Shown: positions 50,771 to 63,159 of the stretch, in pieces
Numbering within the stretch: the first letter of the stretch is position 1
Layout: the number at the start of each line of letters is the position of its first letter
From: Rutidosis leptorrhynchoides
Lineage: Eukaryota; Streptophyta; Magnoliopsida; Asterales; Asteraceae
Length of the DNA stretch: 64,000 nt
Direction of reading: 5' to 3'
Assembly (NCBI RefSeq): GCF_046630445.1
Contig: NC_092339.1
Location: 77,890,001 to 77,954,000, forward strand
Notes under the pieces: generated by a model
Told to the model about the DNA's origin: nothing
Database searches by the model: none
The model's input: the letters and a program-made list of their open reading frames with translations, nothing else
Translations under genes and position numbers: made by a program

Positions 50771-53700
50771 ATGCGTATTCCTAAAACACGTACACTTTCT
50801 TTTTGTTTTTCTATTTTATTCTCTTCACCTTCTCGTTTTCCCCAATTTCATCCAGATTCATCGTTTCGTTCATCTTCTTACAGAAGCTTCTTCGCTACCA
50901 AAAGGTCTAAAGGTTTGCTCAGATTTAGATATTTATTCTTAATTAATTGTTACTTTCTTATTATTATTTATTTATAATTTATATTTATATATTCATCCTG
51001 TTGAATTTTACTGTTACTATTTGTGTGTATATACTGTTTTATTATTATATCATGCGTGTCTCATATTTTATATGAAGTATTAATTAATACTGTTTGTTAG
51101 ATGTTAGATGATGCTTAATGATTGCTGAACGAAGTTGTTGGGATCTATTAATTAATTAATTAATTAATTTTTTCCCTATTGTTAGGGCCTGTTTCACACA
51201 CATGTTGACTTTGTTATTTTTGTAAGTAGTGATGGAGTCTAGTTATTTTTGTGGCTCCAGAATTAATTTAAGTAAATATATGTATTAGTGTGGAATGATA
51301 CTTTTCATTCATTTATCTTTTATTGGATTTTTCCAGGTTTTTACTTGATAATTAGTAGGCTGTTTTCGAGATATTAGGTAGAGCGTATTTTGGGAAGTCA
51401 CACTTAGCATTGGGCATTTACACGCTCCGTTTGTGTTATTTCGGTGGTCACCGAACTTATTAAAGGTATGTCGTTTTAGGTGAGGGTGTTTTTTTTAGGA
51501 GTAGGGAGGGGGTTGCTTTATGCTTTTCGATATCTGTTTGTTTCATATAATGATATTGAGTGTATGTTAACAAGTTTTTTCGGTCATATAAGGTTAGCAT
51601 ATTTTGTAGTTAGATTCATGCGTGAAGATAGATTAAAAGATTTTTAGAAATAGACAAACATTTGTCGTAACCTGATGATCTTCATATTAGGTTCCGGGCT
51701 GTGTTATTCACCTCAAATTAGTGAAAATAGAATCTATACGTCGCTTTCTCTAAGATTGTATACGTTTAAGTGACTTTTCGTGACTTGTTTATTTTCACTG
51801 CAGCTGCTTGTTGAATTTGTATTATCACAATAGCTGATTATTTATGTTTGTCGGTTATCTTTACTGCATTATATATATATTTTCTGTATTAACCAGGTCC
51901 CTTGCATGTAGGAGCAAGCTATAAAATGAATGCTTTTAGTGACGAAGTTACATCAGAGATACAAGGAGCTAATGGATGTGGAATAACTCAGGTTCCATGT
52001 GTATGGGCATCTCCTGAAGGAGGGCAAAAAATCGATATTGGGAAGCATATATTTTGTAACAGGGCTGTGAATATGAAAAATATAGTTGCTGTAGGATTTG
52101 ATATGGATTATACTCTGGCACAGTACAAACCTGAAACATTTGAGTCCCTTGCGTATAATGGCACCGTCAAAAAGTTAGTGACAAACTTGGGGTACCCTAA
52201 TGAGGTTTGTATATGTTAATCATTCAAAATAGTGTTGGTTTCAAGCTTTGTAATTGAAAAGGATGATTATTATTTCGTTCTTTTAGAAGTCAAATGAAAA
52301 AGGAATGAGGACCTGATTCGCATTTTACGTTAAAGTATTCTATAAATTTTTGCCAAGCATTATGCAAAAAAAAATTATTTTTTTATTATCTTGGTGTGAT
52401 GAGTATGATTAAGGTAGAAGTATTAGTATATCTGATTTTGGTGTTGAGAGTTTTGGATACTGTAACATTTTCTGTTACTTTTGTTAAAGCTGACCGACCC
52501 CCTCAAGACGCCGATTTTGATGAACCTTAAATATTACGCTACATTTGCTAGAGTTTATGTCAATTCATATTTTTTGTGATATTGTGTACTTTCTTATTCA
52601 TCTTTTATTTAATGCAGTTACTTGATTGGTCTTTTGATTGGACTTACATGGTCAGAGGACTGGTTCTTGACAAGAGGAGAGGAAATATATTGAAGGTTTG
52701 TATCTCATTAATAATTTGCAACTGCTATTGCCTGCATATATTCATATATGTGACTACATACATCCAAAAGATATAACCATATTGGGTAAAGATTAATCAG
52801 ATTATTCTTTATATTGGATAGCATAGGGAATCAACATATCCGATACGATTACAAGGCTTCCTTTATGTTATTATGTATCAATCATCTTATTTTACAGATG
52901 GACAGACATAAGTATGTGAAAGTGGCTTATCATGGATTCAGGCTGTTGTCAAAGGATGAGAAGGTTGCTACATATGGAAACACCCTAATTCGAGATGCAT
53001 TTGATGAGCCTGATTATGCACTCATTGATACCCTTTTCTCGCTAGCTGAAGCTTATTTATTCGCTCAGCTGGTTGACTTTAAGGATAATAATCCTGGCAA
53101 AATCTCAGAAGAAAAAGAGTAAGGATGTGCAAATAGTTGTATATCTTTAATAATATATGATGATGATAATGATCATATCTTAGACTAATGTTTTGAGGAG
53201 AGAACAAATTTAACACTTGATAATATTTAGCTGTGTGCCAAAAATTAATAATTCATATTTAGCTTTAGTTTAAGAAGCTGTAAATAAGATCTATTGAATA
53301 TGATCACTTGTCATTTATAATAAGTTTAGGACATAAAGTTGTAGTCTTGAAAAAGAACACATTGATGCTTATGGTGCTTAGACATATCCGTAGGCATACA
53401 CACTTGCTAAGGCTTGTTCCCGGTATTAATTTTGTGAGTTATAATGGTTAGATAATTCTTTTTATTCCTATTTTCATATTTCTTTTGTGAAATTTTGCCT
53501 TCCCTACAAAAGACTTTATAATGTTAATCAATCTATGTTGGTATGTCCGTTGTGTCAAGTGCACAAAAAGTGTCCATCAATAGCTTGAAATAATTATATT
53601 AATAACAATTTCAAGAGTAGATTCTGCTTCACTGTATACACTGGCAGTAGATATATGCAGTAAAAAAGTTTACTTTGCATCACTACACTACCTTTGTTGT

Positions 53701-56700
53701 CATTGTACAGTGATTCTATATGCTAATGTGACGAATGTATTCTTGTAGCTACTTTCGCATGTACAGAGATGTTCGGGCTGCAGTGGATCTGTGCCATCGT
53801 GATGGTACTTTAAAGCAGATGGTTGCAGATAATCCAAAACTGTATGAGACTTTTAAATCTTGAGTGTCTTCTACTGGAATAGTTTTAAGTTTTGATCTTA
53901 TTGAAAGGTATTGAGACACAATAATTCCTGAATCAGGTACATCAATGAAGACAACTCGTTAGTCCCAATGCTTCAGATGCTTAAAACTTCTGGTTTAGCT
54001 GTGTTCCTGGTGACAAACAGGTACGTCTAAATACATAATTTGTATCAAATGTGTATGTATGAACGCAGCTACATGACACACTAATTTAAGTGACATCGTT
54101 CTTATGTGTAATTTGTCAGTAAGTAGCAAGTGTTGATATACTTGGATCACTCGCTAATGTTGTTGTCGTTTAATTTGGTTCTTTTACTGCATATAACTGA
54201 ATAACTGATGCATGTGTAACCGTAGATTAAGTTGTGTTTATTTATGCAGCCTTTGGGACTACACAAATGTGGTCATGAACTTCCTATGTGGGCCCCAAAA
54301 GCTTGATGGCAGCTCTTCACTGACTCTTGACTGGCTCAAACATTTCGAAGTTGTCATAACTGGAAGGTCCTATTCTTTTAATGTTTCAAAAAAAACCCTA
54401 ATAATTGGCCATCTCTATGAAATTCTCTCTCGCTCTATTTCATTTCTGTCTTTTGCATGTTTCGAATTTTTAATCGCACGCATTGTTAAATTGTCGTAAT
54501 TTGTAAAGAATATTTGTTGTCGGTTCTATCGATAAAGTCTTTTTTGAGTACAGATGGTTGTTGTAACTTCTTAAAAATTACCCACCATTGGATTTTGAAT
54601 GTTATACTGGACTTTTTTGAAAGTAGATCTAATAGTATTTTAATACGAAGTTCTAAGAACTTAGTCAGTCATTAATTGCAGGATACATTGGTTTTCCGTC
54701 TTTATACCTGTTCAAAACTGTCGGTCGATACTTGTTAATTGACATTGCATCATTAAAAACTAAAAAATGTGAGAGTTTTGAATTTTCCACTTTTGCTTTT
54801 TTAATACAATCTTAAAAACTAATGATAATATAGTTGGTGTCAGTAACTGAACTGAGAATTCTTATTCTAGTGGTCTATTTTGATGTATTAATATCCACCA
54901 GAACCAATTAAGTTTAGTAAAACATTTCTCAAAGAAGCATTCACTTATGCAGTGCAAAGCCGAAGTTCTTCCAAGATGAAAATCGTGCTAGTCTTTTTGC
55001 TGTGGACACTGATTCAGGAATGCTTATCAATACTGATAATGGTAGTCCTATGGCTCAGGTTTGTGCGTATATATGGTCTTTCTACTATATGCTTCCATGC
55101 TATATATGTATGTTTGTGTGTGTTAAGTGGCATTATTTTCTACAGGTGGGGGGCCCATGTTTAGATCTGCCAGATCAGATGCCCAATAAACCCTACAAAG
55201 TGTTTCAGGGAGGCAATGTTGGCCATCTGCATAAACTACTGAGTATCGAATCAAGTTCACAGGTGGTGTTATTTTATTTTATATTGTCGTTATTTCAATT
55301 CCTCATTTTAAGCAATAAATGCCTTTTGATTTTCATGAATCATAATAGAGTCATGTTAAAGATTTACTTTCATATCTTACTGAGACAACATGTGTCAAAA
55401 GGGACAGATCGCATGGGCCGAATAAAAAAATTTAACTGTTAATACGAGTTGAAATGGGCCAGGTTTGGTTGGGCTGGTTTTACTCTATCTATTGTTTGTA
55501 TGGTCACTTCAATATTACTTTTAGTTTACTACTTAATGGGGCAAAATTAACGCATGGTGTTCAATTATGTTAGGTTCTTTACGTTGGAGATCATATATAC
55601 GGGGATATTTTGCGCAGTAAAAAAGTCCTGGGTATAACTCTTAATACTACATATTTATGTGCATGGTTAGCAAATCACATGATGACGTCATAAAATATTT
55701 GTTTTACCTTCTAATTATCTGGAGCAGGTTGGAGAACCATGCTTGTTGTTCCTGAACTTGAAAAGGAAGTTAAACTTTTATGGTACTTGCGGGACACCCG
55801 TAAGGTAATGTTTTGTTTTGGCGAATACAAATCGGAACATAATCCTGTCTATGTACTGAAGTATTTGTGTTTTTATGCAGCAACTTATATCACTTCGGAG
55901 CGAGCGAGATCAGATAGAAGATCAAATCCATCACTTAAATTGGTCTCTTCAGTATGTAACATCATTATTCCGGGTTGAATTTGTGATCAGGTTATTAATT
56001 AACTCATCTTGCTCTATAATATGATGTGCACTTGCTCTCAGGTGTGAATGTTTGGATGCACAGGAAAAGGAGAAGGTTTCGTCGAAGCTTGAACTACTCG
56101 AGGTTGGTTTACAAAACTATAGTAGGTTCTGAATAAAATAAGTTCTTACATGTGAGACACCGGTATAATTTCACTCCTTTTTTTCCTTCATGGGCATAGG
56201 TACAACGTGAACGTGTTCGGGTAACACATCAAGAAGCACAAAAAGTGTTTCATGAGAAGGTAACCAGTTCTAGTCTTAACCCTTGGATATGTTAGATGAA
56301 TCCATATCTTTATATGTAACTATATTTGCAAGATAATTTTTTTTTTTAACAATTTCATATTAAACTTGGTGTCTGGGTTTCTTCATCAAGATATGTGTTA
56401 TTGTTTAGACGAAAGAGAAAAATGACCCTTGAATGTCATAAAATCTTTGGTTTTCGGGTTTTTGTTTCATCTTGAAAATGACATGTTCTTTGTAAATGAC
56501 AGTTCCACAAGGTGTGGGGCCAGTTAATGAAAACGGGGTACCAGAACTCGCGATTCGCTCACCAGGTTTTAACAATCTTCCTTCATACTCAGAAACCAGA
56601 AAGTAGAGGTTGTAAAATGGGTCCGGTGGGTAAATGGGTTGGATTACACGTTCGGATTCACATCAGTACCTTAAAAATGCGGGCTAACCCGGAAACATAT

Positions 56701-57048
56701 ATGGACCTATTTTCAGAAAAACAGACATACACAAATTGTATTCTGAAAAAGATGATACGAAGTTTATTAATGCATTAATCACTTGCAACCGTTCGACAAA
56801 TTCTAAGCTTTTTAATTATTCTGACATGATTACTCGTAAATTGACCCACGCCACCTCTGATAGAAATCACTGAAATATCATCATAATATAACAATTATCG
56901 GACCCTTTTAATTTTCGTTATGTAGGTGGAACGATTTGCATGTCTATATACAAGTCAAATTAGTAATCTGGGACTATATTCTCCTGCCAAATACTATAGA
57001 CCAAGCGAAGATTTCATGCCGCACGAGTTTGATGTTATCTCTTTATGA
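50771..57048 (+). CDS. HAD-family cytosolic IMP/GMP-type 5'-nucleotidase, 16 exons
   Basis: Exons: 50771-50912, 51897-52204, 52618-52695, 52898-53118, 53749-53841, 53937-54020, 54250-54366, 54953-55058, 55146-55262, 55574-55631, 55728-55804, 55881-55951, 56042-56102, 56200-56259, 56503-56565, 56926-57048. All introns are GT-AG and the frame closes at TGA 57046. Length is 592 residues, or 642 if the in-frame ATG at 50621 is used. Numbered from 50621, HAD motif I is GFDMDYTL (nucleophile Asp166 and Asp168), motif II ends FLVTNS near 359, and motif IV is VGDHIYGD (Asp478, Asp483). Residues about 520-580 look coiled-coil. The family dephosphorylates purine nucleoside monophosphates. The Ser/Arg/Phe-rich, acid-poor N-terminus suggests an organelle transit peptide. 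It ends tail to tail with the transporter gene. Confidence 0.93.
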
Positions 57049-57454
57049 AATTTGTAAAATATGCATATATGTTGATAAAAAGTATTGGTTTTGATGATAT
57101 TAGTTGATACAAAATAAAGATTAGTGTTACGAGTATTACTTTAGTAATTTTGTTATATGGATTAGCAACTCATTACTGGGTGTCCAAGAAGATTAGAGGT
57201 ATATGTAGAAGTTGTACCCCCATTACTTGCATTATTACCAAATAACACAAAGTTTTTTGTTTTCCAAATGAAACTCATTTACCTTGCTCTTATCGCACCC
57301 TTTTGTAACTTCATAAACAGATAACACCATAATACATACGGAGTATAAAAAATAAATTATCAGCTTTTGTATAATGTATCAAAATATTGGCTATCGAGTC
57401 CGGCAACAAAATCAGGGTGGTTGGGAAGTATATGTTCGTAACATAAGAAGCAAA
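57049..57454. other. Intergenic spacer between convergent genes
   Basis: About 400 bp between the two stop codons, AT-rich, serving as 3' UTRs and terminators of both genes. No repeat was recognised. Confidence 0.5.
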
Positions 57455-60400
57455 TCATCTGAACGAAAACTGAATCTCCTCCAACGTTTTACCCTTCGTC
57501 TCTGGTACCAAAAGTGCACAGAAGACGAGTGTTATAGCGCTCATTACCATGTAAAGAGTGAAGGTTCCTGTCATCACAAAGTTAAGCAAGATTAGAGTAT
57601 TATACCGACACTATTTACGCAATCATCAAAAGTAGAGTTAGCACAATACGCAGGTCGAGGAGAAATTTTTTAATTTTTTTATTTAAATCGCGAATAGACA
57701 AAAAGAGCAAGAAAAAGAAACGAACCTCCGCTACTCCATGTCAAAAGTAAGGGAGCTGTTAATGTAACGACCCAGCAAATAAACCAATTGGCTAATGTGG
57801 CTATACTACCAGCAAGTCCTTTTATATTAACAGGAAGAATCTGAAAAATCACCACAAAAAAAAAAAAAAAATAAAAAAAAAAAAAAAAAAATTTATGTAG
57901 ACAACAAAATGATATATTGCGTGAGAACATGAGATGAGTTAGGTTGTAAGTAATCACCTCTGACATTATAATCCACGGAATCGGCCCCATACCAAGAGAA
58001 AAACCAATAATCATGCCCTAAATAAATGGTTAAATGAACTGAATACGAAACGGTAGTAACAAAAATGATTATAGATCACAACTAGATTAAAATATAAATT
58101 TACCACAACTCCAACTACTGATAAGATGCCCATTACAGTATACAAGGTCGATCCGTCGTCCACATAACCCTGATATTTATACATAAACAAGAACTCAGAT
58201 ACAACAACAACAACAACAACAAAATCCAATACTACATGATTGGTGTATGGGGGAGGTGAGATGTAGACAATCCTTCCCCTATCCGAGAATAAAAACAAGT
58301 TATTTTCCACCCAGAGTGAAACACTCAAAAGTAGAGAAAATCACCCCTCTCTCTATTCGACGGATAATGAGATTGCTTCCGAATGGACCTCCGGCAAATA
58401 AGTAGGAATTTTTTTTTAAAGACAAATAGTAAAATGAAATTAAAAATAAAATTGAGACGCCATGAAATGGTATAATCAAATTTCCATGGATTTTAAATCC
58501 TGCCTGGAATTCAATTTAGGCACTAAACGGCAGTTAAGACGCCAATAAATCGACGCTTGTTGTTGACTCAGATAGTCTCCAGTATATTTTTTTACGACAT
58601 CATCCAGAAAACGTATGCGGTAGATTTATGCAAATAATGGAAGGGGAAGAACATGATTACCTTAATGAAGAAGGATGCTGCAACAAGTATGAGACTAAGA
58701 GTCATTCCAGAAGAAGAGATCTATAAAAGATTGTGTTATTTTTTGCAGTCAATCAAATTATCTAGTCTAGTTTATATACATTAATATCCTTTTTTTAACA
58801 GCAAATTTATAAAAATTATATACATTAATATCCTTACAATGAGCAGAATCCTTCGTCCTGTTTTGTCAACTAGCCATGTTGAAATTGCAGTGGCAATAAC
58901 CTGAATTGTATAACAATTGTGATTTAGTAAGGGTGAAAAAGTATTAATGATAGATAAAGGTGGCAAGCTGGGTGGGTTAGGTAACGAGTTTTAGCTGAAA
59001 CGGGTAGTTCTCTGTCCACTTTTTTTTTTTTTACATATATAAAGTAATGTGTATGTTATTACGATAACATTGAGTTGTAGCTCAACTGGTAGTGGCCTGC
59101 CTCTCTTAGCGAGAGGTCAGGAGTTCGACTCCGCTGAGCTGCACCATTGCACTCAATGTTATCCCTGACCTGAAGTATCCACTCAGGTCGCCTTTCGCTT
59201 AGTGCGGGGGCAGCGGGGAGGGGGGTTTTACCGGGCATGCCTCCGGATTGGTCCAGGTTTCCTCGGGGCAGCAGTTGGGGGTGGGTTATGCAACTACTGG
59301 AGATGAACGTGTGGGTGGTTTAGTCCCCTGGGTGATCCCAAACTGATGTAAAAAAAAAAAAAAAAAAAATAGCTTTTGGTACGTACTTGAATAGCGCCGA
59401 GCCCAAATGTAGCAATATTACCATTAGATATCCCTGGTCAATAAAATTAAAGAGAATAATAAAAAATAAAAATAGATACGTTATATTTTGTTGAGTGTGG
59501 TACTGCACTCGAAGTTTAATACAGTAATATTTTCAACACTAACCTGCAGATTGGAAAATGGTGCTGGAATAAAAAAGAACACCATTGGTTCCGGTTGACT
59601 GCTGAAGAACAAGTAAGCCAATTCCTATCTGAACGATATAATAAGAATTATGTAATTAGAATTATATTGAAAAAATGTTCACAATCCAATAATGAGAGTT
59701 TAATAACCGAGTGTTACTACATACCATCAGAGGAAACCAATATCTTCTTTGTTTAAGATCTGAGAAACGAATTGCAGTTCTTCGGTTTGATGATGCCACA
59801 GACCTCTAAAAATTGCAAAATACAAAACAATGATTGCGTATTTTGTCGAAATTCATACATAATAGAGGTTCATACTTTCACAAGTATAAACAATTAATAG
59901 TATATATTTTAGTACATAACTTTTTAGGAATATATATATCGAGACTTCTAAAATGGACTCGGTGAAAGTCTAAAAAAAATACCTTAATTTCATTTACTTC
60001 CTGGGTGATATCAGTATCAAAACCACGAAGAACTTGCAAAGAAGCTTCAAAATCTTCAGTCATTCCCATTTTTGCCTGGAATACATCCACACTTTATTAC
60101 TCATCGGTTCGATGCAATTATTAAAACAATAGTTATCATATACAAAACATAAATGATCGTACCAACCACCTAGGGGACTCGGGGATAAAAAAGAGACCGG
60201 GTATCAAAATTAAACAAGGCAACGTTCCTGCAAAAAGAAACTGTAAATCATTATCCTGATTCGAAATCAATATATTGTTAACTGTAATAGTATAATCTAA
60301 TAATGTCTGTATTATTAAATATTACCCAAAATTGCAAGTAGTCTCCAATTAACAAATAGTCCTAACAAATAAGAAAGCATAATCCCAATAGTGACCGAAA

Positions 60401-62650
60401 GCTACAAAAAAGAAACAAACTGTAAATAAAAAAGGATGAAACTTTACAATATAAAGATGACTAAATTATAATACTATTAGTTAACATTTGAATTTAGAAT
60501 CACCTGGTTGACTGAACCTAGCCCTCCTCTCATGTTTTGCGGTGCTATTTCGGCTATATACACAGGAACCTTTGTAACACACCCAAAAAGAGTATTTTAT
60601 TAGACTTTTTCAAAAAGGGAGATGATACTCACACACACCACTTTTTGATCCATATACATTTAATTACCTATTTTACCCTTAATTATACTTACTTTAATAA
60701 TATAAGTTCACCTTTCTAGGGGTATAACTGTAATATTTGGAGACAAAAGTGTGCATGGATCAAAAAGTGGTGTGTGAGAATCATCTCCCTTTCAAAAAGT
60801 TGATTTATATACTAATATCCGACTTAGAAGAATTACCGTATAAGATATAATCCCTACTCCAAATCCTTCAAGTAACCTTCCCATGTACAGAAACGATGAA
60901 TCCTAGAGTAAAAATAATCGATTAAATTTAATTTAGCATTCAAGCATTATAAAATAAAAAATGGAAGATGCAAAATGCAATTATAGATAAAGAGCAGTAA
61001 GAGCTAACTGTTGAAAATGATATAGCAAGCCAGCCAAGTATATTAGGGATAGCTGCAATCATCAAGGACTGCAATAACAAAGAAATTTAAAAATGTTATT
61101 CATGTCGAATCAACTAAGCAATAATCAAATCCAACAGAACATTAGTGTCTGAATATTACAAATTCAAAATTAACTAAATCCATACCCCCGCCTTCCTGGC
61201 CCAGGGGTACATCCTATTACCTTGGGTATTAGGGGGGTTGAGGTCGGGAGTTCGATTCCCGTCTCTTAAAAAGTCCCCATTGGAGGTTTTACCGATCCAC
61301 ATTCAGGAATTCGGCCCAATCCACATGCCCGTATAAATTGATGGATCTGGTCATGATATGTGGTTCGGGTTTCCGCCCGAAAGCGCGTGGTGTGCGTGGA
61401 AAATGATCGGGTAGCTGGTTCTATCCGTGTCAGTGATTCCAAACCTAGCTTTAAAAAAATTAACTATTTTTAAAGGGTTGTTTGGATATGCATCTTTGAA
61501 GTGATTAGTGGGACTTAAAAATTATTATAAAATCAGTTAACTAAATCTAAGGCTTATTCTATTCCGAAAATCTGATTCTAGAATCTGATTAAGTGATTAT
61601 ATTTACTTTATTCTAAACCACTAACATCTGATTATAAACACTTCACCAGATCCAAACCCCTATAATTCAGCCACCTTACAAAAAAAAAAATTGTGCATCA
61701 AAAACACAAAATTGGGTGAATAAAAGCATACCCCTTTTCGGCCAATATACTCTGCAATTTGACCACTAGCTATTGCACCAACCATAGCACCCACATTAGA
61801 TAAAGAACCAAACAATGAAAACTGAAACACAATATTTATTTCATATCAGTTATCACACATGAAAAAACAAAAGTATGCATACTTAGGGAAGGGTTCGTGT
61901 TAAAAAAGAGCATAACGAAAAATAATGTAAGAATGATTCATGTCCTGATTCGCCAACTTTTACACTACGGTTCACAATTTCATTTCAAACTGATACACAA
62001 GTTTTCAGTTTGGTGCATCAATTGTACAAAAATGTTGCTCTTTCAAATAAAGGAGAGAAAAAAAAAAAGTTAACTTTTTTTTTTTTTTCATTAATCACTT
62101 GGCACCAAAATCTTTCATATTCATACACTTTGTAAACTAAAGATCCCATTTATCTGATCATTCACCTGTATACATATGTATGTGTATGTTTATTAATATA
62201 ATCCAATTTCAAAAAAGAAAATAGAAATCACAATCCAGTAAGCAATAAACCTCAGAGACTGTAAGATTAAGATCTCTACTAATATCTATTTGTGTAGGTG
62301 ATGAATAGCCACCCTGCAGAACACAAAAAGCAAGTTTTAACTTTTAAACTATATAAATTATACGGATCTTATAATACAATATTTCAAAAACTTGCATAAA
62401 AATACACTAATGAAATATATAAATATATTATTATTAATATTAATTATTAATTGCTTACAGTGAAACCGAACTGAATAGGGCCTAAAGCAACAATAAGAAC
62501 ACAAGCAAGCACAGAAACAGAGCGATCTCTGATCATCTGAGATGACGTCATCATACTTGATTGCCTAGAACCCATTCGATACCAACTACCGGTATGAAGA
62601 AACGGTTTCCTGAGATCCCTACCATCTTCATTTTCGTCCCTGAAACTCAT
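57455..62650 (-). CDS. ERDL6: ERD6-like monosaccharide transporter (MFS), 18 exons
   Basis: Exons, in order of translation: 62459-62650, 62251-62313, 61732-61821, 61009-61068, 60837-60902, 60504-60569, 60326-60401, 60163-60227, 59983-60075, 59725-59805, 59544-59628, 59387-59433, 58838-58900, 58661-58720, 58104-58169, 57958-58017, 57726-57840, 57455-57567. All are GT-AG and give 486 residues, the usual length. The N-terminus ([20 protein letters not shown]) is typical of the ERDL6 group, known in Arabidopsis as a tonoplast glucose exporter. Sugar-porter signatures are GRKG near 112, PESPRWL at 220-226, TGRR near 344 and [11 protein letters not shown] at the end; about twelve hydrophobic segments are seen. 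The helix-7 motif is QQSTGTNG (293-300), where relatives mostly have QQLGGING or similar. Introns hold four small mobile elements. Substrate and membrane are inferred from the family. Confidence 0.94.
58202..58566 (-). mobile_element. SINE with (TTG)n tail, copy 2
   Basis: On the minus strand it runs from 58566 to a (TTG)n tail at 58202. The duplication ACTCAGATA lies at 58193-58201 and 58567-58575. It is the same family as 18494-18870, with matching head (AAGCGTCGATTTATT), body (TCCATTCGGAA) and tail. It lies in the intron between exons 14 and 15 of the transporter, in the same sense as the gene. Confidence 0.82.
59063..59369 (+). mobile_element. tRNA-derived SINE with poly-A tail, antisense in intron
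   Basis: The head resembles a tRNA, with an A box TAGCTCAACTGGTAG near 59078 and a B box AGTTCGACTCC near 59122. A non-tRNA body ends in GATCCCAAACTGATGT and about 20 A. The head is enclosed by the inverted repeat GATAACATTGAGT (59063-59075) and ACTCAATGTTATC (59151-59163). No TSD was found. The A tail ends 17 bases from the donor of transporter exon 12. Confidence 0.82.
60617..60789. mobile_element. Mutator-type MITE, 173 bp
   Basis: Long inverted repeats begin GGGAGATGAT and continue through CACTTTTTGATCCAT for about 45 bp. A perfect 9-bp duplication TTTCAAAAA lies at 60608-60616 and 60790-60798, the length typical of Mutator-like elements. It sits in the intron between transporter exons 5 and 6. 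Confidence 0.88.
61177..61455 (+). mobile_element. tRNA-derived SINE, second copy type
   Basis: The head has a B box GGGAGTTCGATTCCC near 61248 and a weaker A box near 61197. The body ends GATTCCAAACCTAGCTTT and a short A tail, similar to the 3' end of the SINE at 59063. The duplication AAAATTAACTA lies at 61166-61176 and 61456-61466 and overlaps the A tail. It is antisense in the intron between exons 3 and 4 of the transporter. Confidence 0.82.
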
Positions 62651-62965
62651 TGTTAGTAGGGATCAAACAGTACATACGAAGTGTTCGATGAAATGCGTGA
62701 GAGACATGAGATATATATGAGAGAAGAGGTGAAACAAGTAACGGACAGCGTTGAAGACAGGTAGATTTGAAAATTGACTGGTGACTCGTAGTTGGATGAC
62801 GGGGACGGGGCCATGTTCTTTCTACGTGATATTGACGGACTTAAATGGGCAAAAAACATATGAATACAATGATTAAGGTTTTATTTTTAGGATAAACCAA
62901 ACCATATGTCGACACATGATTTATGTTTGTACGTGTATATCATTATATATTATTATTATTTGTAG
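62651..62965. promoter_or_regulatory. Upstream region of the transporter gene
   Basis: This should hold the 5' UTR and promoter on the minus strand. A TATATAT run lies near 62709-62717. No other element was recognised. Confidence 0.4.
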
Positions 62966-62971
62966 TAATTT

Positions 62972-63115
62972 GCTAACGACAGGCATTAAAACCGTCGTTA
63001 ACTTACATAAATTCAATGTAGTTTTTCACAACGTAAAAAAAAAATCAATCTCAACAGTTATATACGATATAATTATAATTATATACATTAACGACAATCT
63101 TAAGGTTGTCGTTAA
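62972..63115. repeat. Paired palindromes built on GTCGTTA
   Basis: Two hairpin-forming sites lie about 115 bp apart: TAACGAC/GTCGTTA at 62974-63000 and TTAACGACAA/TTGTCGTTAA at 63088-63115. Such motifs occur in the subterminal repeats of some CACTA elements, but no CACTA terminus is clear. Confidence 0.5.
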
Positions 63116-63159
63116 CAAAATCCTTAGTTGTATTTGTATATATGTAATATGTATATGTG

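Noticed and set aside
52576-56778. Many short plus-strand frames in this interval as separate small genes
   Set aside because: Each is an exon of the 5'-nucleotidase read on into its intron; spliced together they give one open frame.
57374-57595. Plus-strand 73-codon frame at the gene end
   Set aside because: It is antisense to the last exon of the sugar transporter, whose motif [11 protein letters not shown] is read on the minus strand.
59070-59150. A functional tRNA gene
   Set aside because: The tRNA-like head is followed by a SINE body and poly-A tail, and no proper acceptor stem at the expected 7-bp position was recognised.
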